Part shown: positions 51,012 to 60,968 of the stretch, in pieces | Position numbering within the stretch: the stretch's first letter is position 1 | Layout: the number at the start of each line of letters is the position of its first letter | Source of the DNA: Thalassobellus sediminis | GTDB taxonomy: Bacteria > Bacteroidota > Bacteroidia > Flavobacteriales > Flavobacteriaceae | DNA length: 64,000 nt | Direction: 5' to 3' | NCBI RefSeq assembly: GCF_044386045.1 | Contig: NZ_JBISCD010000040.1 | Coordinates: 1,922,001-1,986,000, forward strand | Notes under the pieces: model-generated | Told to the model about the DNA's origin: nothing | Seen by the model: only the letters and a program-made list of their open reading frames with translations | The model's database searches: none | Translations under genes and position numbers: made by a program

Positions 51012-51926
51012 ATGGAAAGTTTTTGTACCATTATTACATCAAATTACTTTTTTTATGTAAAAGCTATATGCGACTCTTTTAATAGTTTTGATTTAAAAGT
51101 AAAACTTCAAGTTTTAATAGTTGACGATTTTGAAGGTGATTTTTCATATGATGGAGTTGAAGTACATGTAATAAATGATTTAAAAGTTAGTTTTAAAAAC
51201 GATTATAATTTAATTAAACATTATGAAGATGACAAGGCTAGTAATTTAAGATGGGCATTAAAACCATTGTTTTTAAAATATTTGCTTCTTGAAAAAAGGT
51301 TTGAAAAAGTAATATTCGTTGATCCAGATCTTTATTTTTATAATAGTCCTTTATTCTTGTTTGATTATTTGAATAACTCAGATGTTATTATTACCCCGCA
51401 TTGGAGATCGAAAGACCCAATTAAAGATGTTTCTAATTTCAATTCTTTGTTTACCGGAGGTTTGTTTAATGCCGGTTTTTTTGGGTGTAATTCAAATTCA
51501 ACAAATGTATTAGACTGGTGGTTAAGTGTTTGTGCTTATAAAATGAAAAAAAAAGATGGTTTTTATGTGGATCAAGCGTATTTAAATTTAATGCCTATTT
51601 ATTTTCCAAGTCAAGTGAAGATTTTGGAGCATAAAGGGTGTAATGTTTCTAATTGGAATATGATTGAATGTAAACGCACATCAGCAGGAGATACAGTTTT
51701 GATAAATAGTGAATATCCTATTGTATTTATACATTATACCAATGCAACTATTAATATTATAGCTAACGGAAATGATTATTTATTGAAACCGTTTTTAAAA
51801 CAATATCATGATTCTTTATTGAAACATAATGAAACATTTTTGTTTAATAAAACTATGTCATTGCCTCAAAAAAAGAAATCGGGTTTTAGTTTAAAATTAA
51901 AAATAAGAAACCTGTTTAAAATTTAG
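51012..51926 (+). CDS. putative GT-A glycosyltransferase (GT8-like)
   Basis: The protein has 304 residues. There is no classical GT2 start; the clearest mark is VIFVDPDLYFYN near 99-110, the D-x-D motif after a hydrophobic strand, with NLRWALKPLFLKYLL before it and GLFNAGFFGCNSN and FYVDQAYLNLMP after it. These resemble GT8 and related nucleotide-sugar transferases that act on terminal sugars. The sugar is unknown. It starts one base after the previous gene's stop and is followed by a methyltransferase gene after 2 bp. Confidence 0.7.
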   Translation: MESFCTIITSNYFFYVKAICDSFNSFDLKVKLQVLIVDDFEGDFSYDGVEVHVINDLKVSFKNDYNLIKHYEDDKASNLRWALKPLFLKYLLLEKRFEKVIFVDPDLYFYNSPLFLFDYLNNSDVIITPHWRSKDPIKDVSNFNSLFTGGLFNAGFFGCNSNSTNVLDWWLSVCAYKMKKKDGFYVDQAYLNLMPIYFPSQVKILEHKGCNVSNWNMIECKRTSAGDTVLINSEYPIVFIHYTNATINIIANGNDYLLKPFLKQYHDSLLKHNETFLFNKTMSLPQKKKSGFSLKLKIRNLFKI

Positions 51927-51928
51927 TT

Positions 51929-52636
51929 ATGTCTATAAACCAATTTATAAATATAAAGCTGTCAAACAATACGATGGATCGGTATAGTATTCGAACGGCC
52001 ATCTTTCAAGCATTAGTAGAAACACTTCCTAAATTTAACGGAAATCTGTTAGATATTGGTTGTGGCAAAATGCCTTATAAGAATTATATTTTAGCACACA
52101 GTAAGGTTTCAACCTATATTGGCTTAGATATTGAAAATGCTTTAATTTATGATAAGGCTGTAAAACCAGACTTTACTTGGGACGGAAAAACAATGCCTTT
52201 TGAGACCAATAGTTTTGATTGCGCTTTTGGTACAGAAGTGTTAGAGCATTGTCCAGAGCCAGAAGTTGTTTTAAAAGAAGTGTTTAGAGTCTTAAAATCA
52301 GGAGGGGTCTTTTTTTTTACAGTACCTTTTTTGTGGAATTTACATGAAGTGCCACATGACGAATATCGCTATACACCATTTTCGTTACAACGTCATTTGG
52401 AAAATTCAGGATTTAAGGACATAGAGATACAAGCAACAGGCGGATGGCATGCATCAATGGCACAAATGTTAGGGTTGTGGGTGCGTAGAAGTCAAATGTC
52501 AAATAAGAAAAGAAAATATCTTTCTATTGTTTTAAAACCAATTATTAATTATTTGATAAAAAAAGATAAAAAGACCAAAGTCAATTTTGTAAGTGGTCAA
52601 ATGATAACGGGGTTATATGGAATTGCGAAAAAATAG
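51929..52636 (+). CDS. class I SAM-dependent methyltransferase
   Basis: The protein has 235 residues. The SAM-binding motif LLDIGCGKMPYKNYI lies near 38-52, the acidic strand end as YIGLDIE, and FDCAFGTEVLEHCPEPEVVLKEVFRVLKSGG is the typical Methyltransf_11 helix region. It could methylate a sugar hydroxyl or cap a polysaccharide chain. It sits between two glycosyltransferase genes of the locus, so a glycan role is likely. Confidence 0.87.
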   Translation: MSINQFINIKLSNNTMDRYSIRTAIFQALVETLPKFNGNLLDIGCGKMPYKNYILAHSKVSTYIGLDIENALIYDKAVKPDFTWDGKTMPFETNSFDCAFGTEVLEHCPEPEVVLKEVFRVLKSGGVFFFTVPFLWNLHEVPHDEYRYTPFSLQRHLENSGFKDIEIQATGGWHASMAQMLGLWVRRSQMSNKKRKYLSIVLKPIINYLIKKDKKTKVNFVSGQMITGLYGIAKK

Positions 52637-52716
52637 AATTTTAATATTTATATGTTTTTTTGTAAATATTAAAAAAGAAGACATATGGTTAGAATAATTT
52701 ATTTAGATAATATAAA

Positions 52717-53796
52717 ATGAAAATAGCCTTTTTTACCAATAAACCTTATGATAAGTGTGAAACATTTATTAAAGCTCAAATAGACAGGCTTCCATTTGAT
52801 ATAGTACATTATTGGGGAAACAATTTACCTTTTAATGTAGGTAATAATGATAGTATAGTAGTAAAAACTTTTAAAAAGTTAAAGCTTATTAAAAGAGATA
52901 ATTCTACTAGGTTGCATAAAGAATTACAGAAGAATAAGGTAAAAGTTGTAGTTGCTCAATATGGAATGATTGGAGCCAAGTTACTTTTGGTTTGCAAAGA
53001 GCTTTCTTTACCATTAGTGGTTCATTTTCATGGGCATGATGCTGTTAGAAAAAGTGTTTTAGAAGCTTACAAGGCTTCGTATAAAGCCATGTTTAATTAT
53101 GAGAAAGTGGTAGTTATTTCTGTTAGTAAAGAAATGACAAAGCGTTTAATGCAAATAGGCTGTCCTAAAGAGAAAATTGTATATAATCCATACGGCCCCA
53201 ATCCCGATTTTTTAAATTTAGAATTAAACTATTTAAAACCTCAATTTATTGGCGTAGGGCGCTTTGTTGAAAAAAAAGCACCGCATTTAACTATTTTGGC
53301 ATTCTATAAAGTTTTAAAAAAGCATCCTGAAGCAAAATTAGTTTTAGCAGGAACAGGTGTACTTTTAGATAGTTGTAAAGATTTAGTAGAAGCATTAGAA
53401 ATACAGCATAATGTTTTTTTTGCAGGTCAAATTACACCTCTTGAATATCAAAAATATATAACAGAATCTTTAGCATTTGTTCAACATTCAATAAAGGCGC
53501 AAGATAATGATATGGAGGGCACGCCAGTAGCTATACTTGAAGCCGGTGGAGCTGGCTTGCCAGTAATAAGTACCAGTCATGCAGGGATTCCAGATGTAAT
53601 TTTAAATAATGAAACAGGTTTGCTATGTGTAGAAAAGGATATAGTGCAAATGGCAGAAAATATGATTTGGATGTTAGATAATAAGCAACAGGCAATGGAA
53701 ATGGGGAAAAAAGGTAAATTGCGAGTTTCAGAGTTGTTTAGTATGGATAGATATATTTCTAACCTATCGGTTGCTATAACTTCTATTTCAAAATAA
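52717..53796 (+). CDS. glycosyltransferase family 4
   Basis: The protein has 359 residues with a GT-B fold. The N-terminal domain shows VVHFHGHDAVRKS, and the C-terminal donor domain shows FIGVGRFVEKKAPHLTILAF, LVLAGTGVLLDSC, and EGTPVAILEAGGAGLPVIST, the E-x7-E motif region of GT4. It transfers a sugar with retention of configuration. A 80 bp space precedes it after the methyltransferase gene, and the next GT2 gene begins 8 bp after its stop. Confidence 0.92.
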   Translation: MKIAFFTNKPYDKCETFIKAQIDRLPFDIVHYWGNNLPFNVGNNDSIVVKTFKKLKLIKRDNSTRLHKELQKNKVKVVVAQYGMIGAKLLLVCKELSLPLVVHFHGHDAVRKSVLEAYKASYKAMFNYEKVVVISVSKEMTKRLMQIGCPKEKIVYNPYGPNPDFLNLELNYLKPQFIGVGRFVEKKAPHLTILAFYKVLKKHPEAKLVLAGTGVLLDSCKDLVEALEIQHNVFFAGQITPLEYQKYITESLAFVQHSIKAQDNDMEGTPVAILEAGGAGLPVISTSHAGIPDVILNNETGLLCVEKDIVQMAENMIWMLDNKQQAMEMGKKGKLRVSELFSMDRYISNLSVAITSISK

Positions 53797-53804
53797 TATG
53801 TGAA

Positions 53805-54734
53805 ATGCTAGAAAGCGATTTAATATCTATAATCATTCCAACCTATAACCGAGCCCATTTAATTAATGAAACGCTTGATAGTATTTTAATGCAAACCTAT
53901 AAAAATTGGGAATGTATTATAGTTGATGATGGGAGTAGTGATAATAGTGACGACGTTATAAAACGTTATATAAAAAAGGATTCTCGCTTTATAAGTTTTA
54001 AAAGACCAAACAATAAACTAAAAGGCGCCAATGCTTGTAGAAATATAGGTTTAGAAAAAGCTAATGGTAATTACATAGTGTTTTTTGATAGTGATGATTT
54101 AATGACACCAAATCATTTAGAAATTAAGTATCATGGAATAAAAAGCTATAATTGCGATTTTGTAATAACAAGAACCCAATATTTTAATGCCGATAATAAA
54201 GGTCTTGATAGTTATTATACCTTTAAAAAACACAAAATAACGCCTTATAATTACATTTTGCAGTATGTAAACTGGTTAACATATGATGTTTGCATTAAAG
54301 CTAAACTCGCAAAATCTATTAAGTTTAATGAAAATTTAAGTTCAGGGCAAGAGTATAATTATTTTAGCAAACTAGTATTAGAAACAACTCATGCTTTTTT
54401 TATTGATGAAGTGGTGTCATTGCGTAGGCATCATGATAATTCCATACGTAGTAAATTAACCAGTCAGACAGCTTTAAACGAAAGTTATTTTAGGGTGTCG
54501 TGGTTTACGTATTTAGATATAAAAAAGAAAGCCGACAAAAAGTCTCGAATGTTTTTATTACGACGATGTATAAATTTATGCTATGAAGAGAAAAATATAG
54601 ATTGGGTTCCTAAGTTATCCTTCTCAAAGGCTGTTTTGAAAGAATATAGACTTAATGGTATTTATGTATTATTGTTATTGATTTCTTTAAGTTTTTTTGG
54701 AAAAGGTTATATTTTTCATAAAAGAATAAAATAA
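53805..54734 (+). CDS. glycosyltransferase family 2
   Basis: The protein has 309 residues. It has the GT2 start SIIIPTYNRAHLINETLDSI, the acidic pair in VDDGSSDNSDDV, an acceptor loop GANACRNIGLEKANG, and FFDSDDLM as the DxD motif. The C-terminal part is family-specific, with a last hydrophobic segment (about 280-300) that may touch the membrane. It closely resembles the GT2 at 57931 in both protein and DNA sequence around the nucleotide-binding site, suggesting a duplication. Confidence 0.92.
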   Translation: MLESDLISIIIPTYNRAHLINETLDSILMQTYKNWECIIVDDGSSDNSDDVIKRYIKKDSRFISFKRPNNKLKGANACRNIGLEKANGNYIVFFDSDDLMTPNHLEIKYHGIKSYNCDFVITRTQYFNADNKGLDSYYTFKKHKITPYNYILQYVNWLTYDVCIKAKLAKSIKFNENLSSGQEYNYFSKLVLETTHAFFIDEVVSLRRHHDNSIRSKLTSQTALNESYFRVSWFTYLDIKKKADKKSRMFLLRRCINLCYEEKNIDWVPKLSFSKAVLKEYRLNGIYVLLLLISLSFFGKGYIFHKRIK

Positions 54735-54787
54735 GATCTATTTTTATACATTATAAATAAACCAATAGAATACAACCAAAACGAAGC

Positions 54788-55696
54788 ATGTTATTCTCAA
54801 TACTTATAGCGAATTACAATAACGGTCATTTTTTTAAGGATTGTTACCAAAGTATTATGTTGCAAACATATACTAATTGGGAAGTTATAATTGTTGATGA
54901 TTGTTCTTCTGATGATTCTGTACAAGTAATAACTACCATTGTAGGAGACGATAAGCGGTTTAAATTGTTTGAAAATGAAGTAAATCGAGGGTGTGGGTTT
55001 ACAAAAAATAAATGTGCAGAATATGCCCAAGGTGCTATTATGGGGTTTTTAGATCCAGATGATGCACTGTACCCGAAAGCTTTAGAAATTATGGTTGACG
55101 CGCATAATTTATACAAGGACGCTGCCATTATTACTTCGAAATATGAGTTTGTAGATTTAGAAATGAATTTCACAAAATCAAGTTTATATGGTAGTTCTAT
55201 TCCTGCAGGAAAGTCGTATTTAACATACGCAAATGGTGCTATGACACATTTTGCAACTTTTAAAAAAGATAAATACGAACAATCTGAAGGAATAAACCCA
55301 ATAATGAAACGTGCTGTAGATCAAGATTTATATTATAAAATGGAAGAACAAGGCGTACATGCTTTCTTAGATGAAGTTTTATACCGTTACAGAGTTCATC
55401 AACATAGTATATCAAACAATGAAAACCTTTTTAAAGCAGAATATTGGCATTTTTATACCATGATAAATGCTTACAAGAGAAGAAAAAAGAATCAAATTGA
55501 TATCGATAATTTTTCTAAACCGTATATAAAAACGTATGCTTCAAATTATTTTTTAAAACGGTTTGAAGCATTAAAGTTTTCAAATAAAAAGAGTGCTCAA
55601 TATTATCTGTTGTTTAAAGCCTTTACAGTATATCCATGGCATCGATTTAAATTTAAAATTAAAAGTTTAGTAGTTTTAATTTTTGGTAGGATATGA
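54788..55696 (+). CDS. glycosyltransferase family 2
   Basis: The protein has 302 residues. It opens FSILIANYNNGHFFKDCYQS, has VDDCSSDDSVQVI as the first acidic motif, CGFTKNKCAEYAQGAIMGFLDPDDAL with the DxDD motif, and a YRYRVHQHSIS loop in the C-terminal half. It is a GT2 with likely single-sugar transfer. Its stop overlaps the next gene's start by four bases (ATGA). Confidence 0.92.
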   Translation: MLFSILIANYNNGHFFKDCYQSIMLQTYTNWEVIIVDDCSSDDSVQVITTIVGDDKRFKLFENEVNRGCGFTKNKCAEYAQGAIMGFLDPDDALYPKALEIMVDAHNLYKDAAIITSKYEFVDLEMNFTKSSLYGSSIPAGKSYLTYANGAMTHFATFKKDKYEQSEGINPIMKRAVDQDLYYKMEEQGVHAFLDEVLYRYRVHQHSISNNENLFKAEYWHFYTMINAYKRRKKNQIDIDNFSKPYIKTYASNYFLKRFEALKFSNKKSAQYYLLFKAFTVYPWHRFKFKIKSLVVLIFGRI

Positions 55697-56715
55697 AAAA
55701 CACACCACTTATATCCGTCGTGCTACCTGTTTACAATGTAGCTCCATATATAAAAGAGGCGATTGATTCTGTTTTAAATCAAACCATTCAAGATTTTGAA
55801 ATTCTTGTTATAGATGATTGCTCAACTGATAATACATTAGAGGTAATAGAGTCTATTAAAGATTCTAGAATAAGAATTATTAAAAAGTCTAAAAACAAAG
55901 GGCTAATTGATAGTTTAAATATGGGATTTAGTGAAGCAAATGGCGATTATATTGCTAGAATGGATGGTGATGATATTAACGCTTTAAACAGATTTGAAAA
56001 ACAATTGCATATACTTCAAAACAATCCAGAAATTAAAGCATGTGGGTGTTGGTTAGAAGAATTTGGAATAAAAGAAGATATAATTAAGCATAAAGAGTTT
56101 CATAGTGATATTGTAAATCAAATGCTAATAAGTTGCCCTATGAGTATGGGGGCAGTTATGTTTGATAAGAAGTCAGTAAGAGAATTTAGATTTGATGAAA
56201 CTAAATTACATGTCGAAGATTATGATTTTTGGTCTAGAGTAGCTTGGGCTTTTAATTTATATAATTTACAAGAAGTTTTATATTATTACAGGGTACATGA
56301 AACACAAGTGTCTTCAAAATATAAACAAGTGCAATTAAAAGGCGATATTCCTATTAAACTATTTTTGTTTAAAAAGCTAAATTATGATGTAGATGTTTTT
56401 ACAGATAAAATAATTACAAAAGTGCTTTTGCAAAGTCATTATATAACATTAAACGAGTTTTCATTATTCAATAAATGGATGAAAAAACTACTAGAGTTAA
56501 ATTGTAAATCTCAAATTTACTCACAAGATGGATTAGAACTCGCTTTGAAAATAATTAAAGAAAAATTATATTATTCATTATACTTTTCAAAATCATCTAT
56601 AGGTATCACTAAAGAATGGAGATTTAAATCGTTATTTAAATTGGATTTAAAGGATGCGATATGGGTCCTTAATAAAAAGGGTAGAGAAATAAAAAAAATA
56701 TTTAAATATGAATAG
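55693..56715 (+). CDS. glycosyltransferase family 2
   Basis: The protein has 340 residues. It begins SVVLPVYNVAPYIKEAIDSV, with IDDCSTDNTLEVIES and YIARMDGDDINALNRFEKQL as the acidic and DxD motifs, and HVEDYDFWSRV as the acceptor-side ED motif. The C-terminal 100 residues are helical and specific. The start overlaps the previous stop by four bases and its end overlaps the next gene by eight, so the three genes are translationally coupled. Confidence 0.92.
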   Translation: MKNTPLISVVLPVYNVAPYIKEAIDSVLNQTIQDFEILVIDDCSTDNTLEVIESIKDSRIRIIKKSKNKGLIDSLNMGFSEANGDYIARMDGDDINALNRFEKQLHILQNNPEIKACGCWLEEFGIKEDIIKHKEFHSDIVNQMLISCPMSMGAVMFDKKSVREFRFDETKLHVEDYDFWSRVAWAFNLYNLQEVLYYYRVHETQVSSKYKQVQLKGDIPIKLFLFKKLNYDVDVFTDKIITKVLLQSHYITLNEFSLFNKWMKKLLELNCKSQIYSQDGLELALKIIKEKLYYSLYFSKSSIGITKEWRFKSLFKLDLKDAIWVLNKKGREIKKIFKYE

Positions 56716-57934
56716 AAAAATAGTTTTTAAAATCCCTGAGTTTCCTCATATTTCAGAAACTTTTTTGGTAGCACAAATTATTACAGCAATTAATTTAGGC
56801 TATGATATTAAAATTATTACTAGAAAGATTATTTATAATAACATTTATTTAATAGAGGAATATGAGCTTCTCGATAAAATCATCATCGAAGATTATAAAA
56901 TTCCCAAAAACAAAATTGTTAGAGTTTTAAAATGGGTCTTATTATTTATTTTTAATTTAAAACAGATTCGCTTTATAATTAGCTATTTTAAACAACAACC
57001 AGCGTTTAGCCTAACATGGCTATATCAGTGGGTTTTTTACAAGCAGTTTAGTAATTTAGATATTATTCATATACAATATGGAACTTATAAATATCCTGTT
57101 GATTTATTAAAAAAAACAGGGCTTTTTAAACCTGAAATTATAGTAACTTTTCATGGGCATGATGCATTTTTTCCATTGTACGGTTATATTGAAAATAATG
57201 GCTATTATGACGATTTGTTTAGCAGCAATGTTTTAATTACAGTAAATACTAATTATCTTGCAGAGAAAGTTAAGGCATTAGGATGTAACAAAAACAAACT
57301 AGATATTATACCAGTAGCTGTGAATACTTCATTTTTTCACCCAAATAATAGAATAAAAAAACAAGAAAAATTAATAAAGTTAATTACCGTTGGTAGGTTA
57401 GATAAAGTAAAAGGACATCAATATTGTATAGAGGTAGTTAATAAGTTAGTAAAAAAAGGGGTGAATGTTATATTAACGATCGTTGGAGAAGGAGAAGAAA
57501 GATGTAATTTAAACGCTTTAATTAAAAAACACAAATTAGAAGACCATGTGTTTTTAGAGGGTAGTAAGCCGCCTCTTGGGGTTCGGGAAGCTTTATGGAA
57601 TCATGATGTTTATTTGTTATTAGCTGTACCTGTTGAATTTAGTAGAAGAGAAACACAAGGACTTGCAACTCTTGAAGCTCAAGCTTGTGGTTTACCTGTA
57701 GTTGTATTCGATTCTGGGGGTATAAAATATACTGTGAAAGATGGAGTAAGTGGTTTTGTTTGTAAAGAGTTTGATGTTAACGATGCGGCTCTAAAAATCG
57801 AGCTTTTTAATCAAAATCGAGCATTAATTAAAGAAATGGGAGAACAAGCTACTATATTTGTTAATAATAATTATGCACAAAATATTATAGACCAAAAATG
57901 GAAACATGTTTATAATGAAATTATAAATAAATGA
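56708..57934 (+). CDS. glycosyltransferase family 4
   Basis: The protein has 408 residues, GT-B fold. The N-terminal domain ends in IIVTFHGHDAFFPLYGYI, like the GT4 at 52717. The donor domain shows KLITVGRLDKVKGHQYCIEV, LTIVGEGEERCNLNALIK, and ETQGLATLEAQACGLPVVVFDSGG. The family includes colanic acid and amylovoran-type enzymes that read a nucleotide sugar. It overlaps its neighbours by eight and four bases on the two sides. Confidence 0.92.
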   Translation: MNRKIVFKIPEFPHISETFLVAQIITAINLGYDIKIITRKIIYNNIYLIEEYELLDKIIIEDYKIPKNKIVRVLKWVLLFIFNLKQIRFIISYFKQQPAFSLTWLYQWVFYKQFSNLDIIHIQYGTYKYPVDLLKKTGLFKPEIIVTFHGHDAFFPLYGYIENNGYYDDLFSSNVLITVNTNYLAEKVKALGCNKNKLDIIPVAVNTSFFHPNNRIKKQEKLIKLITVGRLDKVKGHQYCIEVVNKLVKKGVNVILTIVGEGEERCNLNALIKKHKLEDHVFLEGSKPPLGVREALWNHDVYLLLAVPVEFSRRETQGLATLEAQACGLPVVVFDSGGIKYTVKDGVSGFVCKEFDVNDAALKIELFNQNRALIKEMGEQATIFVNNNYAQNIIDQKWKHVYNEIINK

Positions 57935-58851
57935 ATAACGATTTAGTTTCAATAATAATTCCGTGTTTTAACCAAGGAGCATTTTTAGATGAAACTTTGC
58001 TTTCCGTTTACAATCAAACCTATTCTAATTGGGAATGTATTATAGTTAATGATGGGAGTACAGATAATTCAGAAAATATAGCTACGGTTTGGCTTGAGAA
58101 AGATAAACGATTTAAATATTATTATAAAGAGAATAGTGGTGTAAGTGCTACCAGAAATTTTGCGCTTGAAAAAGTTACAGGAACTTATATTCAGTTTTTA
58201 GATGCCGATGATGTATTAGATAGTAGAAAGTTAGAATTATCGCTAAAAGGTTTAAAGGATATTAAATGTGAAAGTAAAAAGATAGTAATATCTAATTTTA
58301 GAATGTTTTCTATTGAATCAAGTATAACTAAAGAACCATATTGTAGTTTACATGAAGAACTGTTTACTTTTCAGAGTTTATTATATAAATGGAATGAGAC
58401 TTTTTCTATACCCATACATTGTGGTTTTTTTGAAGCAGTATTATTTGACAACATTCGTTTTTTTGAAAATTTAACAGCACAGGAAGATTGGATTGTTTGG
58501 GTAAAGTTATTTAAATTGAATCCTAATGTTATTTTTTTAGACCAGCCATTAGCTTTATATAGGCAAAATATCGGTGGCAGAACCATGACCAAAAGTTTTC
58601 TAGACGATCAAATAAAGGCTTATGCCCATTTAAAAGACATACTAAATGAAAGTGAATTCAATAAACTTTCTGTAGTTTTAATATCTAGATATTATCGTAT
58701 TCAAGAAGAAATGAAAAAAAGGTTGGGTATCGTTAAAAAATCAGGGCCATATCAAACAGGATTAATGATAAAGAAAGTATTAAAGACTTTAAGACTTTTA
58801 AAAATTTTTAGAAAATTATTTCCGTTTTTTTTAAAACTTAAATCTAAATAG
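57931..58851 (+). CDS. glycosyltransferase family 2
   Basis: The protein has 306 residues. It starts SIIIPCFNQGAFLDETLLSV, with VNDGSTDNSENI and YIQFLDADDVLDSRKLELSL. The acceptor loop SGVSATRNFALEKVTG is standard, and AQEDWIVWVKLFKL is the ED motif. The first 100 residues are very similar to the GT2 at 53805. The stop of the GT4 gene overlaps its start by four bases. Confidence 0.92.
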   Translation: MNNDLVSIIIPCFNQGAFLDETLLSVYNQTYSNWECIIVNDGSTDNSENIATVWLEKDKRFKYYYKENSGVSATRNFALEKVTGTYIQFLDADDVLDSRKLELSLKGLKDIKCESKKIVISNFRMFSIESSITKEPYCSLHEELFTFQSLLYKWNETFSIPIHCGFFEAVLFDNIRFFENLTAQEDWIVWVKLFKLNPNVIFLDQPLALYRQNIGGRTMTKSFLDDQIKAYAHLKDILNESEFNKLSVVLISRYYRIQEEMKKRLGIVKKSGPYQTGLMIKKVLKTLRLLKIFRKLFPFFLKLKSK

Positions 58852-58866
58852 CGTAAGGCTTTAAGT

Positions 58867-59760
58867 ATGTTAGCAATAGTTATCCCTTATTATAAATATA
58901 TGTTTTTAGAGGCTACTTTGCTTTCACTAAAAAATCAAACCAATAAGCAATTCACAGTTTATATAGGCGATGATGCCAGTACTGAAAGCCCAAACGGTTT
59001 ATTAGAAAAGTATAAGGGTGCATTTACTTATTATTATAAAAGATTTAATTCTAATTTAGGAGGAACTTCCCTTGTTAAACAATGGGAACGTTGCATAAAT
59101 ATGGTAAAAGATGAAGAATGGGTTATGATTTTAGGAGATGACGATACTATTAGCAATAATTTTGTAGAAGCTTTTTATAAACACATAGATGAAATAAATC
59201 AATTTAAAATTAATGTAGTTAGATATTCTTCACTTGTTGTAGATTCAAGGGGAAAACATATTTCAAAAAAATATGAACATCCTAAGTTAGAAACCCCTAC
59301 GGGTTTTTTAATACGAAAATTTAAAGGAGGTACCAGAAGTTCTTTAAGCGAATATATTTTTAAAAAGGAGAAAGTAGATGCCATTAAGTTTAAAAATTTT
59401 CCGCTGGCATGGTCTAGCGATACCCTAGCTATAGTTGAATTTTCAGAAGGTAAAAATATATTTACCATTAACGAGGCATTAATGTATTTTAGATTAAGTG
59501 ATATAAATATTACCGGTAAGTCTGATTCCATTGAAAAAAACGAAGCTTGGTTTGAATTTTATACTTATTTACTTAAGCAGTATGGGAAACAATATCCTAA
59601 AGAGTTAGTTAATATGTTGTTTGATAGGCTTGAAAAAGTACAATGTAATAATAAAAAAACACCTAAACGATGGTTAAAACTGTTTAGTCTATACATTCAA
59701 TTCCTTCAATTTTCAAGGTTTTTGTCGTTATTTGTAAAGATTAAAAAAAGTATTAAATGA
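58867..59760 (+). CDS. glycosyltransferase family 2
   Basis: The protein has 297 residues. It begins AIVIPYYKYMFLEATLLSLK, with IGDDASTESPNGLLEKY and WVMILGDDDTISNNFVEAF as the acidic and DxD motifs. The spacing between the two motifs is slightly longer than in its neighbours. It probably adds one sugar; which one is unknown. It is followed by the next glycosyltransferase with a four-base overlap. Confidence 0.88.
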   Translation: MLAIVIPYYKYMFLEATLLSLKNQTNKQFTVYIGDDASTESPNGLLEKYKGAFTYYYKRFNSNLGGTSLVKQWERCINMVKDEEWVMILGDDDTISNNFVEAFYKHIDEINQFKINVVRYSSLVVDSRGKHISKKYEHPKLETPTGFLIRKFKGGTRSSLSEYIFKKEKVDAIKFKNFPLAWSSDTLAIVEFSEGKNIFTINEALMYFRLSDINITGKSDSIEKNEAWFEFYTYLLKQYGKQYPKELVNMLFDRLEKVQCNNKKTPKRWLKLFSLYIQFLQFSRFLSLFVKIKKSIK

Positions 59761-60968
59761 AGTTTTTAGTTATAGCTCAAGATTTAAGGGTTAGCGGTAC
59801 AAGTGCAGGGATGGGGAGGAGGTCTTTGTTAGCTAAATTGCGTCAAGTATATCCAGAGGCTGTTATTGATGTTTATTATATTATTCATAGAGACACAGAA
59901 GACGACTTAGGTATATTACCTGTTAATAATTTAACCAAGTATATTGTAAAGACAAAAAGACCATTCTATATAACTTTTATTAATTGGTTTTATTGGAGAT
60001 TGTTTCATGTTTCTTTAAATGAACGTTTTATTCATAAGCAATATGCCAAATTTATAGCTTCGATTAATTATGAAATTTACGATCATATCTTAATAACAAG
60101 TTCAGGAACTGGACATGAAACTATTTTGGCTACCTATAATTTACCTATTTTAAATCATGCTACTTTAATTTTTCATGACCCTTATCCTCTGGCATGGTAT
60201 GTTGGTGCCAATAAAACACCTTCTAATTTAGATCTATTTCGTTTAAAACGGGCTATAGAGGTTGTAGAACATTCTAAATCATGTGCCAGTACAGCAAAGT
60301 TTATGTCACATGATTTGCAACATTTGTTTGCTTCTAAAAAAAAGTTTCATACGTTGCCTCATCAATTTGATGCTTCAGTATTTGATTTGTCTAACACCAG
60401 TCAAGTAAGAAAGAAATCTAAGAAAATCAGTATTTCTTATCACGGCGCTTTAATGTATGGTAGGAATTTAGAAAATTTATTGTTGGCTTATGAATGTTTG
60501 ATAAATGAAAACCCGCTTTATAACGAGCAGACTGAATTTATTATACGAGCTAAAGGAGATGGGCTAAAAGATTTAAAAGAACGATTTAATGATGTTTCAA
60601 ATATTCAAATTTTAGATACACTAAATTTTTCGAATTCATACAATGAACAGGTTTATGAAAGTGATATTGTAGTGATTTTAGAAAACGGACCTCTTTATTG
60701 TAATATTTTAGTTGGAAAAGCAGCCTTTTTAGCTGCTCATAATAAACCTGTACTTTGTGTATCTCCAGAAAAAAGCGAGTTGCGTACTATTATTAAAGAT
60801 GATGAATTCCTTGCCGATATGAATGATATAGAGGATATAAAAACTAAATTACGCACACTTATTAATAATCGGATGATTTCAAACGAATTTATTTGTCCTT
60901 TTGGGGATTATTTTAGTAATGAGAAATTTAAAGAAATGTTAGATAATGTTTTATTTGAAAGAAGTTAA
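59757..60968 (+). CDS. glycosyltransferase, probable GT-B fold
   Basis: The protein has 403 residues. The start FLVIAQDLRVSGTSAGMGRR and the C-terminal half with ISISYHGALMYGRNLENLLL, FIIRAKGDG, IQILDTLNFSNSYNEQVYES and GKAAFLAAHNKPVLCVSPEK follow the order of GT-B donor domains, with the NGPLYCNILVGK stretch where the GT4 E-x7-E would be; the motif itself is not conserved. It may be a divergent glycosyltransferase with an unusual donor. It is four bases overlapped with the previous gene. A 224 bp space without a convincing gene follows. Confidence 0.7.
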   Translation: MKFLVIAQDLRVSGTSAGMGRRSLLAKLRQVYPEAVIDVYYIIHRDTEDDLGILPVNNLTKYIVKTKRPFYITFINWFYWRLFHVSLNERFIHKQYAKFIASINYEIYDHILITSSGTGHETILATYNLPILNHATLIFHDPYPLAWYVGANKTPSNLDLFRLKRAIEVVEHSKSCASTAKFMSHDLQHLFASKKKFHTLPHQFDASVFDLSNTSQVRKKSKKISISYHGALMYGRNLENLLLAYECLINENPLYNEQTEFIIRAKGDGLKDLKERFNDVSNIQILDTLNFSNSYNEQVYESDIVVILENGPLYCNILVGKAAFLAAHNKPVLCVSPEKSELRTIIKDDEFLADMNDIEDIKTKLRTLINNRMISNEFICPFGDYFSNEKFKEMLDNVLFERS

